Positions 22,759-32,151 of a DNA stretch of 64,000 bases are shown one piece after another. The DNA lies in NCBI GenBank assembly GCA_944739405.2, contig OX123183.2:123574331-123638330 (forward strand), written 5' to 3'. The DNA comes from Euclidia mi (Eukaryota > Arthropoda > Insecta > Lepidoptera > Erebidae). The notes beneath the pieces are model-generated. The model did not search any database. It saw only the letters and a program-made list of their open reading frames with translations, and was not told the DNA's origin. The position numbers were made by a program, and so were the translations under genes. Position 1 is the stretch's first letter. The number at the start of each line of letters is the position of its first letter.

Positions 22759-23253
22759 TTATCCTTCCTTTAGTTCGGGATTTTTAACCGAGCACTCAAT
22801 TACCTTTTCAGTGCGAGGTTCGACCTTATAGGAAGGTTCATCAAATGATAATTTAATATTGGTATCATTTATTTCAAGAGATTCTAAATTATAATTAATT
22901 CGGCATCCATGTTGCATGAATAGGTCGTTACCTATTATGCCATCATACGGTAAATTAATGTTGTCAAAAACATGGAAGGTATGTAGTAGTTTTATTTGTG
23001 GGTTAAATTGTAATTGTAACATTAGGCTGCCTATACTTTTCAAAGGATCATTTTTTGAATCTATTCCTTTAATTTTAATATCGTTTTCATTTAGCGTTAT
23101 TTTGTTACTAATACATTTATTTTTCAGGATATAGATGGATGCACCGGAGTCAATGAGAAAGGTAAGTGGGTTTTGATTTATAGGTGTTTGAATTTTGACA
23201 TAGGGTAAGTATCTGTTGTGAGTAACAATTTCATAGATCTGTTCAGATTTCAA
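22759..23253 (-). CDS. pol: retropepsin-like protease
   Basis: The frame reads LTFLIDSGASIYILKNKCI with the DSG active site at about residues 34-36, a central GIDSKNDPLKSIGS flap region and GIIGNDLFMQHG near the C-terminus, as in Ty3/Gypsy proteases. It begins at a TTG in the preferred tool reading, so the true N-terminus is upstream, inside the 51-base repeats. It stops at 22759, and RT continues one base out of phase from about 22755, either a break or a frameshift site. Confidence 0.82.
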   Translation of the reverse strand: MKSEQIYEIVTHNRYLPYVKIQTPINQNPLTFLIDSGASIYILKNKCISNKITLNENDIKIKGIDSKNDPLKSIGSLMLQLQFNPQIKLLHTFHVFDNINLPYDGIIGNDLFMQHGCRINYNLESLEINDTNIKLSFDEPSYKVEPRTEKVIECSVKNPELKEG

Positions 23254-23261
23254 TGGATTAG

Positions 23262-23563
23262 GGTGACCTTGAGTTTGGGGCTGGTTACCCTGTCCATTGG
23301 TCGATTTGATTGGATGATCGTGAGTTTGGGGCTGGTTACCCTGTCCATTGGTCGATTTGGTTGGATGACCTTGAGCTTGGGGCTGGTTACCCTGTCCATT
23401 GGCCGATTTGATTTGATGACCGTGAGTTTGGGGCTGGTTACCCTGTCCATTGGTCGATTTGGTTGGATGACCTTGAGCTTGGGGCTGGTTACCCTATCCA
23501 TTGGTCGATTTGACTGGATGACCTTGAGTTTGGGGCTGGTTACCCGGTCCATTGGTCAATCCG
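23262..23563 (-). repeat. 51-bp minisatellite, about six copies, inside the gag-pol junction
   Basis: The unit beginning CTGGTTACCC (plus strand) recurs at 23281, 23332, 23383, 23434, 23485 and 23536, exactly 51 bases apart. In the protease frame each unit gives 17 residues of the form GNQPQ-x-x-GHP-x-KS-x-NGQ. One copy carries an in-frame TAG (near 23495). Because 51 is a multiple of three, copy number can vary without changing frame. Confidence 0.93.
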
Positions 23564-23627
23564 TTGGAAATAGTATCGACTTGGGTAATAGGGAATTGCC
23601 CCGCGCGATACCTAGACGGGACATTTA

Positions 23628-24575
23628 TTAGTTTAAATTATTATCAACGCATTCATCCACTTCATCTTTACCATCTTCTTCATCATTTTCAGCAAAGTTC
23701 ACACGAGGATAAGGTTTAGAGGTAGAAGGTTGCATTGGGGTAAACGGTTGAGGGCCATTAGAGAATCTTTTATTATTATATTCACGTAATTTGCAGTTTT
23801 CAAGAAGGTGACCCTGCTTCTTGCAATATCTGCAAAACATTGAATCGCGAGAAGAAGATGTGTTTTGGTAGTTATTATTAGGTTTATGTGTTTGTGGGAC
23901 GCGGTTATAAGAGTAATTTCTTTTATTAAAAAGTTCAGTAGTTTTTGTTTTGTTAAAGTTTAGGGAGGTGTTACGGTACGAAAACTGTTGTATTTTCTCC
24001 TCGGATATGGCGCAGTTTATTGCATCATTCAGGCTCTTAGGATCTCTACTTCTGACCAGGTTCGCTATTCTAGGATGCAATCCTAAAGTGAACGTATGGA
24101 GGGCTAGATCCTCCATAGCGGCTAATCTGCCAACAAGTTTGCTCTTTTTGGAATTTGAAACGGTTACTTCTGTTAAAACTTTTTGTAAACAGGTCTCTAC
24201 ACGTAGAGAAAATTGGCTGACGGTTTCCTGAGCGCTTTGTCTACAGTTTTGCAAGTCGGTAAGTAAATGAGCGTAATGCTTACGCTCTCCAAATTGATTT
24301 TTTAAGAATTCTTTAAGTGATGACCACGTCTCAAAATCTTTAATTGAACAGGCTGTTTCGGCTTTCCCTTCTAGTTGGCTTAAAATATATTTAAAAACTA
24401 CATCTTCCTGGGATGAAGACGCTAAGGAAATTGCGCTGTCGCAATTTCTCAGGAAAGCAGTTAATTTCTCTCTGTCACCGTTAAAAGGTTTAATGAATTT
24501 CAACACAACGTTTAAGGAAATTTCCTCTTCAGATCTTAATTCTTTAACATCTTTCTTAGAATCTGATTTTGCCAT
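23628..24575 (-). CDS. gag, capsid-like with one zinc knuckle
   Basis: The 315-residue frame starts at ATG 24575 with a lysine-rich N-terminus. A capsid-like region follows (FNGDREKLTAFLRNCDSAIS, WSSLKEFLKNQFGERKHYA). Near the C-terminus is a CCHC knuckle, CRYCKKQGHLLENC, which binds RNA. The tail is acidic. Length and order fit Ty3/Gypsy gag proteins. It is intact and adjoins the repeat-bearing protease frame. Confidence 0.9.
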   Translation of the reverse strand: MAKSDSKKDVKELRSEEEISLNVVLKFIKPFNGDREKLTAFLRNCDSAISLASSSQEDVVFKYILSQLEGKAETACSIKDFETWSSLKEFLKNQFGERKHYAHLLTDLQNCRQSAQETVSQFSLRVETCLQKVLTEVTVSNSKKSKLVGRLAAMEDLALHTFTLGLHPRIANLVRSRDPKSLNDAINCAISEEKIQQFSYRNTSLNFNKTKTTELFNKRNYSYNRVPQTHKPNNNYQNTSSSRDSMFCRYCKKQGHLLENCKLREYNNKRFSNGPQPFTPMQPSTSKPYPRVNFAENDEEDGKDEVDECVDNNLN

Positions 24576-25310
24576 TTTAATTTAAAAGAAAAGAATATGA
24601 TATAACTAAATTAAAATAAATCGAAACCAAACCCGAACGCAAACGCTTGTATAGTATTCTGAACAGAGCCGATAACAAAGGTATGACGTGCGTAGGCGTT
24701 ACTGAGAACGGTCTGAGTAGAACTGTGACTTAGATAAGAGCCACTTCGATGCAACTTATTTGGTTTTATAATTATAAGAACGTTATAATGAATAAAAGTT
24801 ATTTAACGTAATATAAATTCTACACTGGAACACTGAAAACACGAATGTTACACGGAGCGGACAAATGAACACTTTGATTTCAGGATATTTCGACGATTTG
24901 ACCGCAGTCTCAGGATCAAAGTTAAGGAATAGTTTCACTTACAGCAATAGTTCACCACGCCTCATTCTCGTCACTCCCTGGTAAGTCCTGGATTCCTGGA
25001 CCGGATGTAAGGATGATGCCGCAAAAATATCGCCGTCTGGTTGGTATTTTCTCGTCGGGAATGGTACACCGGTCACAGCGCTAGACTACGCGTGACAGAG
25101 GGTATACTTTGCAGGTTCAAGGTTAGAGACCGGCTGCAGCACGAACAGTGCGCAGCAATGGGCCTTTCGAGAACACCGGAATCACCGGAACAACAGCACG
25201 GTAAGTATATACGTAGTTGGAATCGGCAAGTACACTCAACACACACACACTCGCGTATATTTTGGACTTTTCAGAGACGTATAGGGGACTCCTTCGGAAT
25301 CCCACCGCTG
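24576..25310 (-). other. Errantivirus 5' leader
   Basis: About 730 bases between the primer-binding site and gag ATG. It is non-coding on the minus strand and would carry packaging and splice signals. The ORF of 135 residues on the opposite strand (25041-25448) crosses the Transib boundary and is not credible as a gene. Confidence 0.6.
25297..25310 (-). other. Primer-binding site, distal half
   Basis: The plus strand reads GAATCCCACCGCTG here, and CCACCA resumes at 26724-26729 after the Transib element. Together the halves match the 3' end of tRNA-Leu (T-arm, acceptor stem and CCA) as I recall it from insects. The CCA lies two bases from the LTR. So the element is primed by tRNA-Leu and its site is split. 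Confidence 0.8.
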
Positions 25311-26718
25311 CACAGTGGTTCCGTAGTAGGTCATACGGTACCAATCACGATGTTTGAATTACAAGACGATACCTCACTTAATTACTCCCTATTTATCACA
25401 CTATATCAGAGTACACAAATAATTTCATTTTGTTTTTCCTACTTATAGTTTTGTGCATCTAAAGTGAACGCATTACAAGTCCGTTCGTTAGCGTAATTAG
25501 CGCGTGATATTTAGTCTTTTTAGTGACACTTGTTTTTAAAGAATAACTTGTTTGTGATCGGATGTTTTACAATGGATAGTCAAGTTGAAGGTATGTAAAG
25601 TATATTTTAAGCATTTTCTTTCATTTTAATTCATGTGTTATTTTTTTTAATCGGTGCTACGCCAATGAAATTAAAAGATTCTTTTTTTGTTTTACTTTAT
25701 CTATGTCGAAGCTTTTAACTACTATGTGACCATAACCTACAAAAGCAGTTTTATATAAAGACATTAAAAAGAACTATATTTTAAATTTAAAAAAAAATTG
25801 ACTGCGATATGCTGCGATAGTAGTTGGTACCTAGGATCTACGCCAGGTGTTAAAGGTGTCTACGAGATATCATTATTCTAAAATTCACACTATACTATTT
25901 GTATTTTGTTTTAGGTACTACATTTAAGTTTTCTGTTACAAGAATGCTTGTACTCAACACTTGGCGGTCTATTAAGAAGACTACTTCTGAAGCAGACAGA
26001 TGTCGTCAAGTTTTGAAAAGTCTGGCGGAGTTGCTGCCAGATATCGAAAATATTGACACAAAATACTTGGAAATTAGAATTATTCTGCTTTGTTATCTAT
26101 CGGTGAGCTCTTGGAAAAAGCTGCTGAATCGTGTAATAAATTAATTAAACGATTTAGGCGTGATTATACAAGAAAAATGTCACGAACACTGATCTAATGC
26201 ACAGACTTCCTCTTAATTTGGATCCATACATTTCTAGTTTAAGGAAATTACCACGAAAGATGAAGTCTGTTCTATCAGCTGACCTGTTAAATTGATTGTC
26301 CTTTTAAATCTGTGTCATTTTATAAATAATTTAGAAAACTTTAGATTGTAATTATTTGATTTGCTTAGATTTGTTAAATGTGCCTATAAAACTATTTAAT
26401 TGTAATTATTTGATGAATATTTGTGTTTGTCATTAGTAAAAGTCTAGTTGAGTTGTTTTATTGGAATAGTAATTTATGCCAATTTAGTTTCAGAGTAGCT
26501 GTAATTGACCTTTCTCAATTATTTTACTATTTACAAAAAATACCTGAGCTTTATATTGAATGAATTATTATTATTCTGATATAATCTGTTTTATTTCTAC
26601 TAATCTTTACCTCAGTTAATAAAAAATACTATAATAACATGTATTACTATGCATTTCAATAGCCATACGTTGCGCGAAACCTCTATGACCGCCCTTCTTA
26701 GAGCGCGGAACCACTGTG
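25311..26718. mobile_element. Transib-like DNA transposon, internally reduced, 1.41 kb
   Basis: The ends are CACAGTGGTTCCG at 25311 and its exact reverse complement ending at 26718. The flanks carry the 5-base direct duplication CGCTG (25306-25310 and 26719-26723). Transib elements and RAG-related transposons have ends beginning CAC(A/W)RTG, like the V(D)J recombination heptamer CACAGTG, and a GC-rich 5-bp duplication. The empty site rebuilds a tRNA-Leu primer-binding site, confirming the boundaries. A transposase-like fragment lies inside at 25572-26280. The length is too short for a complete Transib. Confidence 0.8.
25572..26280 (+). pseudogene. Possible Transib transposase N-terminal fragment with an intron
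   Basis: An ATG at 25572 gives MDSQVEG across a plausible intron (GTATGT donor at 25591, TTTTAG acceptor ending 25914). Exon 2 reads FKFSVTRMLVLNTWRSIKKT, then AELLPDIENIDTKYLEIRI. After a one-base shift near 26095 another frame reads ELLEKAAESCNKLIKRFRRD YTRK and then NLDPYISSLRKLPRKMKSV. The Lys/Arg-rich Cys segment resembles the N-terminal part of Transib-type transposases, but this is from general impression, not a search. No catalytic DDE region is present. Confidence 0.45.
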
Positions 26719-26731
26719 CGCTGCCACCAAA

Positions 26732-26963
26732 TGTTATCCGGATTTAAACGATAGACTTTTAAAAAATAGATTTATTTCGTTTAGTTTAATGTTAAGGATT
26801 ATTTATACAAATAGACGAGTTCGGTAGACGTCTTGAACGTTTGGGGATTAGGGACCGACTGTCTGAAAGTGGGCATCATACTACAGATTAGAACGCGGAT
26901 TGCTGACCAAGCGTTTGGTCTGCATAGGGTAAGCACAAAGCGATACATTTTAGGGATATAACA
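26732..26963 (-). repeat. Errantivirus 5' LTR
   Basis: Spans 232 bases, TGTTAT...ATAACA, near-identical to 17082-17313. It should carry the promoter for minus-strand transcription of the element. Confidence 0.92.
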
Positions 26964-27166
26964 CCTGGTTTGCCTGCTTCTGTTCTGGAAATGTTTACCT
27001 GAACCCCGTGGTCGTCCAAAAACTTTGGTCGACAATGACGAATTAAAGGCGATTGTGGAAGCTGATGATACTCAATCTACGGCTGAATTAGCAGCAGCTT
27101 TTGACGTCAGCATCAAAACTATAATGGTCCATTTGAGTCAAATTGGCAAGGTGAAAAAGCTTGACG
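26964..27166 (+). mobile_element. mariner piece 2: second helix-turn-helix
   Basis: It begins WFACFCSGN, corresponding to the mariner WFxxFxSGN block, then after a small shift PRGRPKTL, VDNDELKAIVEADDTQST and SIKTIMVHLSQIGKVKKLD, the second DNA-binding helix-turn-helix. The sequence stops at TTGACG where a LINE is inserted. The transposase resumes at 30037. Confidence 0.88.
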
Positions 27167-30036
27167 GCTATTACAGCAGACCTAATAAAAGAGGGGGTTC
27201 ATGCATATTAGTTAAAAGGGGTACCCCATTCAAATGTATAACAACTTTTGATGACTTAAAAATGATATTCCATTTTGAACTCTGTGCCATTAAATTAATA
27301 ACATATAATATAATAATAATTTGTATTTATAGAATTCCTTCTAGGAACTGTAGACATCTTAAATATTTCTTAGATAATTTTGACCTTATGTTGTATAAAT
27401 ATCTACGTAAACATTCAAAAAGTGATATAATTATAACTGGAGATTTTAACATTAATACTCTTGACATTAAAAATCAACCAACCCGACATTTTATGGACAT
27501 TCTGACCAAATATAATTTAATATCACATATATCCGAACCTACTCGAGGAAAATCCTTTATTGATTTGATTATCAGTAATATTATGGTTGCATCAGGGTCA
27601 CTTTTGCCTCTGTGGTTATCTGATCACAACGCTGCACAAATTCTATCATGGCCTGTAAAATACAAAACTAAAATACCCGAGTATGTATACAACTTTAAAA
27701 GATGCTATTCTATTGAAAATATAACTAAGTTTCGCCAATATCTATCTAGTATTCAATATTTAAAGTACTACAATGAAACTGATACAAATCTAGCAGTCAA
27801 CACTTTTTATGACTATTTCTGCCTGCTGTACTATCTTTGTTTCCCGATTAATAAAGTAAAAATAAATTTATCAAAAGAAATAAATTGGATGACGAAAGGA
27901 CTACGAAATAGCTGTAACTATAAACGAAAATTGCGCCAAAAATATTATTCTAGTAAATCTGAAACAGCTAAGCAGACGTATCTGAGGTATGACAGGTTAT
28001 TAAAGAAATGTATTCATACAGCTAAAAGGACTAGTATTAGAAACTACGTCATCAATAGTAAAAATAAATGTAAAGCGACCTGGTCCGTCATAAAGAGTGA
28101 AACTTGTCCCGCAAGTAGTGGAAATTATATTAATGAAATAGTTGTAAACAATAACATAATCACAGATCCCTTAAAAATTGCTAATAATTTCAATGAATAT
28201 TTTACATCAACAATTAACATATTAAAAAATAACACTCGTGACACATGTATAAAAAATAAACAGGAAAACTCTATATTTTTATCCCCCATAGATGAGTCAT
28301 ACATAATAAAACTAATCGGGTCCCTTAAAAACACGACATCTGAGGGTTATGACAGTATATGTACAAAAATTGTAAAAATGTGCAGTAAAGAGTTAACTCC
28401 TGTACTTACATTTCTGGTAAACCTCTCACTAGAAACTGGTACCTTTCCCGACAAACTCAAAAAGTCTGTGGTAAAATCTCTGTATAAGAAAGGAGACAAA
28501 AAGACCATGTGCAATTATCGGCCTATTACAATAATACCGTTATTTTCAAAAAATTTTGAAAAGGTCATGCACGATAAGCTGACTTCCTTTTTTAACATCA
28601 ATTACACCATTGTAAAAAATCAATATGGTTTTCAGAAAAATAAATCTACCAGTGACGCAGCTTTTTCTCTAGTGAACGATATACTTCAGAATGTAAATGA
28701 GAAAAAGTATGCAACAGTAATATTTCTCGATATGTCAAAGGCATTTGACTTTGTGTCACATAAACAGCTCCTTATGAAGCTCGAGCACTATGGTATAAGG
28801 GGACCAGCTTTAAATTGGCTCAAAACCTACTTAGAAAATAGGTATCAGTGTGTTGAAGTATCACAACTAACCTCAAAAAATTGTGTTGAAATAAATAGGT
28901 CTAATTATGCTATGAATGAATTCGGCGTCCCCCAAGGCAGTGTATTGGGCCTACTTCTCTTCTTAGTATATATCAATGATTTACCTGATGCTACTCATCA
29001 CAACACTATACTATTTGCGGACGATGTATCTGTCGTTGTGACTACAAACAAAAATAATACAATCAGACAACACGAAACTGACATAAACAATACCTTGACA
29101 TCAATAATAGAATGGATGAATAATAATAATTTACAAGCAAATTTAACTAAGACACATATAATTAATTTCAATAATTTTAAATATAATGACATACATATAA
29201 ATTATAACGGACAAAATCTATTGACGGCTAATAATAGTACATTTATAGGTATAATAATTAACAATAAACTGAACTGGAAAGAGCAAATATAAAAGGTTAC
29301 AAACAAAGTAAATGGGTTTTCTTTTGCTCTGTACAAACTGGCAAAAATTTCTGACCAAAATACGGCATGCTCAGCCTACTATGCGTACGTCGAATCCATA
29401 CTGCGTTATGGGTTGTTACTCTGGGGAAACGGTACGAATGTAGAAAAGGCCTTTATTGCACAAAAAAGATGCATACGATCCATATGCGGCATTGCCCCGG
29501 ATGTATCATGCAGTCCATACTTTAAAAACTTAAAAATACTCACTTTACCGAGTTTGTACATCCTAGAGGTTTGTAAATTTGTAAAGCAACACCCAAACAC
29601 ATTTAAACAAGCAAAAGACGTTACTATGAGAAATAACATCAGAAATCCAAATAGATTAGTATTGGGCTTAATACCTAGAACAAGCCGGCTTCAAAAAATA
29701 GTCTTTCGATGTGCGTTAAAGTTTTTAACAAAATTCCGGAATGTTTCAAAACATTGCCGGTACATAAATTTAATCGCGTGCTAAAAAAATGGCTGATAGA
29801 AAATGCGTTTTACTCGGTTCAAGAGTTTTTAAATCAGTAGAAACTTTTATCAGAAGTAATCAATACACAGAATACCTATTATAAATATTGTGATGGATGA
29901 TGTATTAATATATGCGTTTGTTAATATTTGCATGCTGTTTTTATAGCTAAATAGGCTTGTTCTCCTGAATTTTTATACACCACATTATGTATCACCCTGT
30001 TTAAAGCAAATAAATAATTTGAATTGGAATTTGAAT
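27167..30036 (+). mobile_element. 5'-truncated CR1-like LINE inserted in the mariner
   Basis: The junctions share TTGACG (27161-27166 and 30037-30042), a candidate target duplication. The LINE lacks the start of its endonuclease and ends in a 3' tail of TTGAATT-like repeats at about 30008-30036. Confidence 0.8.
27170..29840 (+). pseudogene. LINE endonuclease-RT, truncated and broken
   Basis: An APE endonuclease remnant reads GGSCILVKRG, IIITGDFNINTLD and LSDHNAAQI. The RT follows: TSEGYDSI, NYRPITIIPLFSKNFEKVM, QYGFQKNKSTSDAAF, VIFLDMSKAFDFVSHKQLL (first Asp), FGVPQGSVLG, and ILFADDVSVV (FADD catalytic pair). An in-frame TAA lies at 29290-29292; the frame then continues (YGLLLWGNGT, KRCIRSICG). 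A frameshift near 29740 precedes the C-terminus KKWLIENAFYSVQEFLNQ, matching the LINE end at 60527-60781. The clade is inferred as CR1/Daphne-like. A continuous frame joins the mariner HTH to this LINE, but it lacks an ATG and is accidental. Confidence 0.88.
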
Positions 30037-30319
30037 TTGACGAACTCAATGATCGCCAGCGCGAAGTACGCGTCGAGACGCGCCATGTATTACTCAACAG
30101 GCATACAAATGAAGGCATTTTGAACCGCATTGTTACTTGTGACGACAAATGGACCCTGTTCGACAATCGTAAGCGCTCAGCAAGTTGGTTGGATCCTGGT
30201 TCAGCACCCAAACAATGCTCTAAACGAAAACATACCCCTAGAAAAGTTATGGTCACTGTTTAGTGTTCTAAAGCCGGTGTAATTCATCACAGCTTCTTAC
30301 TAAACGGGACGAGCATTAT
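30037..30319 (+). mobile_element. mariner piece 3: catalytic core, first part
   Basis: The frame reads ELNDRQREVRVETRHVLLNR, then NRIVTCDDKWTLFDNRKRSA with the first catalytic Asp, then SWLDPGSAP and KVMVTV followed by a stop. Beyond it KAGVIHHSFLLNGTS is still recognisable. It ends at AGCATTAT, which is repeated at 31141. Confidence 0.88.
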
Positions 30320-31140
30320 AATAATAATAATAATAATAGGCATATTGTTTCCGGTTGTTCACGTCTTGCTAACGGCGAGTACTTGCACAGACATAACCAA
30401 GTAGCCAGAATCATTCACCAGCAACTTGCTCTGAAATACAAACTTGTAGACATCGAGGTACCGTACTACAGGTATGTGGCAGAGCCAGTTCTCGAAAATG
30501 GCCATGCCACATTGTACTGGGATCGATCTATCGTCACAGACAGGACTGTTGTAGCCAACAAACCTGATATTGTGGTGATAGATCGATCAGAGCGCCTCGC
30601 AATAATTGTTGATGTCACCATTCCCCATGACGAGAATCTCGTGAAAGCCGAGAAAGACAAACAGATTAAATATCTGGACTTGGCTCACGAGATTGTCGAT
30701 ATGTGGGATGTGGACTCGGCAATTATTGTGCCGATAGTTGTGACGGTTAATGGTCTAATAGCCAAGAGCCTCGATCGTCACCTTAAGAGGCTCGCGTTGG
30801 GTGCTTGGGTCAAGGGTCTGATGCAAAAGGCAGTTCTTCTCGACACGGCACGTATTGTGAGGAAGTTCCTGTCTCTGGAGCCCTAACCACTGGCAGCTTG
30901 GACCCTGTGCCCGATGCTGGTGGGACCCCACGGTTAATTTTATATTTTTAAATGTGTTTTTTTTTTAGTGAATGATATATTTAAAAATGTAATTTTAATT
31001 TGAAAAATAGGAAATAAAGATAATAATAATATTCTACCACATTCACACAACACCATCTAGTCCCAAACTAAGCAGAGCTTGTACTATGGGTACTAGACAA
31101 TGGATAAACATACATATATACTATATATATATTATATTAT
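30320..31140 (-). repeat. SINE family A tail inserted in the mariner, itself split by a LINE
   Basis: The flanks carry AGCATTAT (30312-30319 and 31141-31148), an 8-base duplication. On the plus strand the SINE reads in reverse: (AAT)n tail at 30320-30337, then, after the LINE, the rest of the tail at about 31021-31034 and CTACCACATTCACACAACAC, GTACTATGGGTACTAGACAA and ATGGATAAACATAC to about 31125. Only the 3' part of the SINE is present. The LINE at about 30338-31020 lies within the tail. Confidence 0.75.
30338..31020 (+). pseudogene. R4/Dong-like LINE 3' end: restriction-like endonuclease domain
   Basis: The frame from about 30383 to 30886 reads RHNQVARIIHQQLALKYKLV, LYWDRSIVTDRTVVANKPDI, then VIDRSERLAIIVDVTIPHDE and KDKQIKYLDLAHEI. 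The KPD...DVT arrangement fits the PD-(D/E)xK restriction-like endonuclease that follows the RT in R2, R4/Dong and NeSL groups, which cuts the target site. It ends LLDTARIVRKFLSLEP with TAA and a short 3' UTR ending AAATAAAG. The copy is 5'-truncated, with no RT. R4/Dong is my choice because of the (AAT)n target; R2-like or other groups remain possible. Confidence 0.7.
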
Positions 31141-31600
31141 AGCATTATTGCAGATGTGTACTGTGAAGCAATGAACACAATGATGGAGAACCTCGCATTT
31201 CTCCAACCAGCTTTGGTCAATCGTTCGGCTCCACTGCACCTGCACGAGAACGCGCGACCTCATACTGCATAGCAGACTATCTCCAAACTACAAGAGCTAG
31301 GGTTGGAAGTTCTCCGTCATCCGCCGTACTCACCAGACCTGGCGCCTACAGACTTCTACTTTTTCCAGAATTTGGATAACTGCTTGCGGGAAAAAAAACT
31401 ATACGCGAGAGGCAGTACAAAATGCCTTTGAAGAATTTGTTGCGTTCCATCCAGCTGATCTCTTCAAGAAGGGCATCAATAAACTACCAATACGTTGGCA
31501 AAAATGCATTGATTGCAGTGGTTACTTTGATTAATAGAAGTAAAAATATAGAAAAAAGCGCATAATTTATTTCATAAAAAACGTCAATTTCGTAAGTAAA
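31141..31600 (+). mobile_element. mariner piece 4: catalytic core, C-terminus and 3' UTR
   Basis: It reads ADVYCEAMNTMMENLAFLQP, then LHENARPHTA where the family has HDNARPH, so the second catalytic Asp is Glu. An in-frame TAG follows. Next come LEVLRHPPYSPDLAPTDFYF with the third Asp, and after a shift in an A-run FFKKGINKL-like sequence and RWQKCIDCSGYFD with a stop near 31531. The 3' TIR is not clear, ending by about 31600. Confidence 0.85.
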
Positions 31601-31647
31601 TACCTAATATATATGTAAGCCGCTAACACTGGCAGACAGAAATCTAA

Positions 31648-31855
31648 TCTTAATATATAAAATCCTTGCGTTACTGACTGACTGACAGACACGCTACAGC
31701 CGAAACTATTGGGCGCAGGAAGCTGAAATTTGGCATGTATGTTCCTTGGGGACCATAGGGGTGCACTAAGAAGGGATTTCCCGAAATTCCCACGGGATCG
31801 GCCAAAACGGGTAAATTTAAAAAAAAATGCAGGCGTAGCTGCTGGCATCCTCTAG
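31648..31855 (+). mobile_element. Helitron-like non-autonomous element
   Basis: It starts TCTTAATATATAAAATCC after an A and ends GCATCCTCTAG before a T, the TC...CTAG ends and A|T insertion rule of Helitrons. The body has CTTGCGTTACTGACTGACTG and GTTCCTTGGGGACC. A near copy lies at 60057-60263. Confidence 0.7.
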
Positions 31856-32104
31856 TATATTATGAAAACTATGTTCACAATACGCAATCACACACACAAA
31901 TAACTATTATGTAGTAATCGATTTTGGAGTATTTTTAAAATGAGCACAACGTCGATAATAGTTTTACAGTAAAAATGCTCTCTTTTCCTTTCTTACTCAC
32001 TTTCATTCTACTTTACTATCAAAATGGTACCACGTAAGTTATAACACTGTTAAATGATTCACTTGGATAATGTAAGCCTTAGCTAGTAATTCACTTCAAG
32101 GTGT
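31856..32104. other. No gene seen
   Basis: Short unassigned spacer between the Helitron-like element and the tail of the LINE at 32105. Confidence 0.4.
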
Positions 32105-32151
32105 GAAATGAAATGAAATGAAATGAAATGAAATGAAATACGAAATGAAAT
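32105..32151 (-). repeat. (ATTTC)n LINE tail
   Basis: About seven units of GAAAT on the plus strand, then CGAAATGAAAT. It is the simple-sequence 3' end of the minus-strand LINE; such tails are normal for CR1-type elements. Confidence 0.85.

Larger units (their letters stand above)
17082..26963 (-). mobile_element. Errantivirus-like Ty3/Gypsy element with env, 9.88 kb including a Transib insertion
   Basis: The element reads on the minus strand: 5' LTR (26732-26963), split primer-binding site, leader, gag, protease, RT/RNase H, integrase, env, polypurine tract, 3' LTR (17082-17313). A third ORF with a transmembrane C-terminus and a baculovirus F-like core marks it as an insect endogenous retrovirus. 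LTRs differ at about 2 of 232 positions. It interrupts a mariner. The expected 4-6 bp target duplication is not seen (flanks CGAAC and CCTGG), and about a dozen mariner bases seem missing. Pol and env contain stops and frameshifts, so this copy is defective. Confidence 0.9.

Noticed and set aside
23262..23563. CRISPR-like direct repeat array
   Set aside because: The whole 51-base unit repeats with no variable spacers, and it is inside a retroelement in a eukaryotic genome.
23218..23631. Repetitive ORFs on both strands over the 51-bp array
   Set aside because: They are shadows of the minisatellite; the protease frame explains the coding use of this stretch.
25041..25448. A 135-codon plus-strand ORF in the errantivirus leader
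   Set aside because: It crosses the Transib boundary at 25311 and reads antisense to the leader, with no recognisable motif.
27025..29292. A single 755-codon frame joining a mariner helix-turn-helix to a LINE endonuclease-RT
   Set aside because: The frame has no ATG at its start and the join coincides with a LINE insertion point (shared TTGACG). It is an accidental fusion of two elements, not a designed gene.
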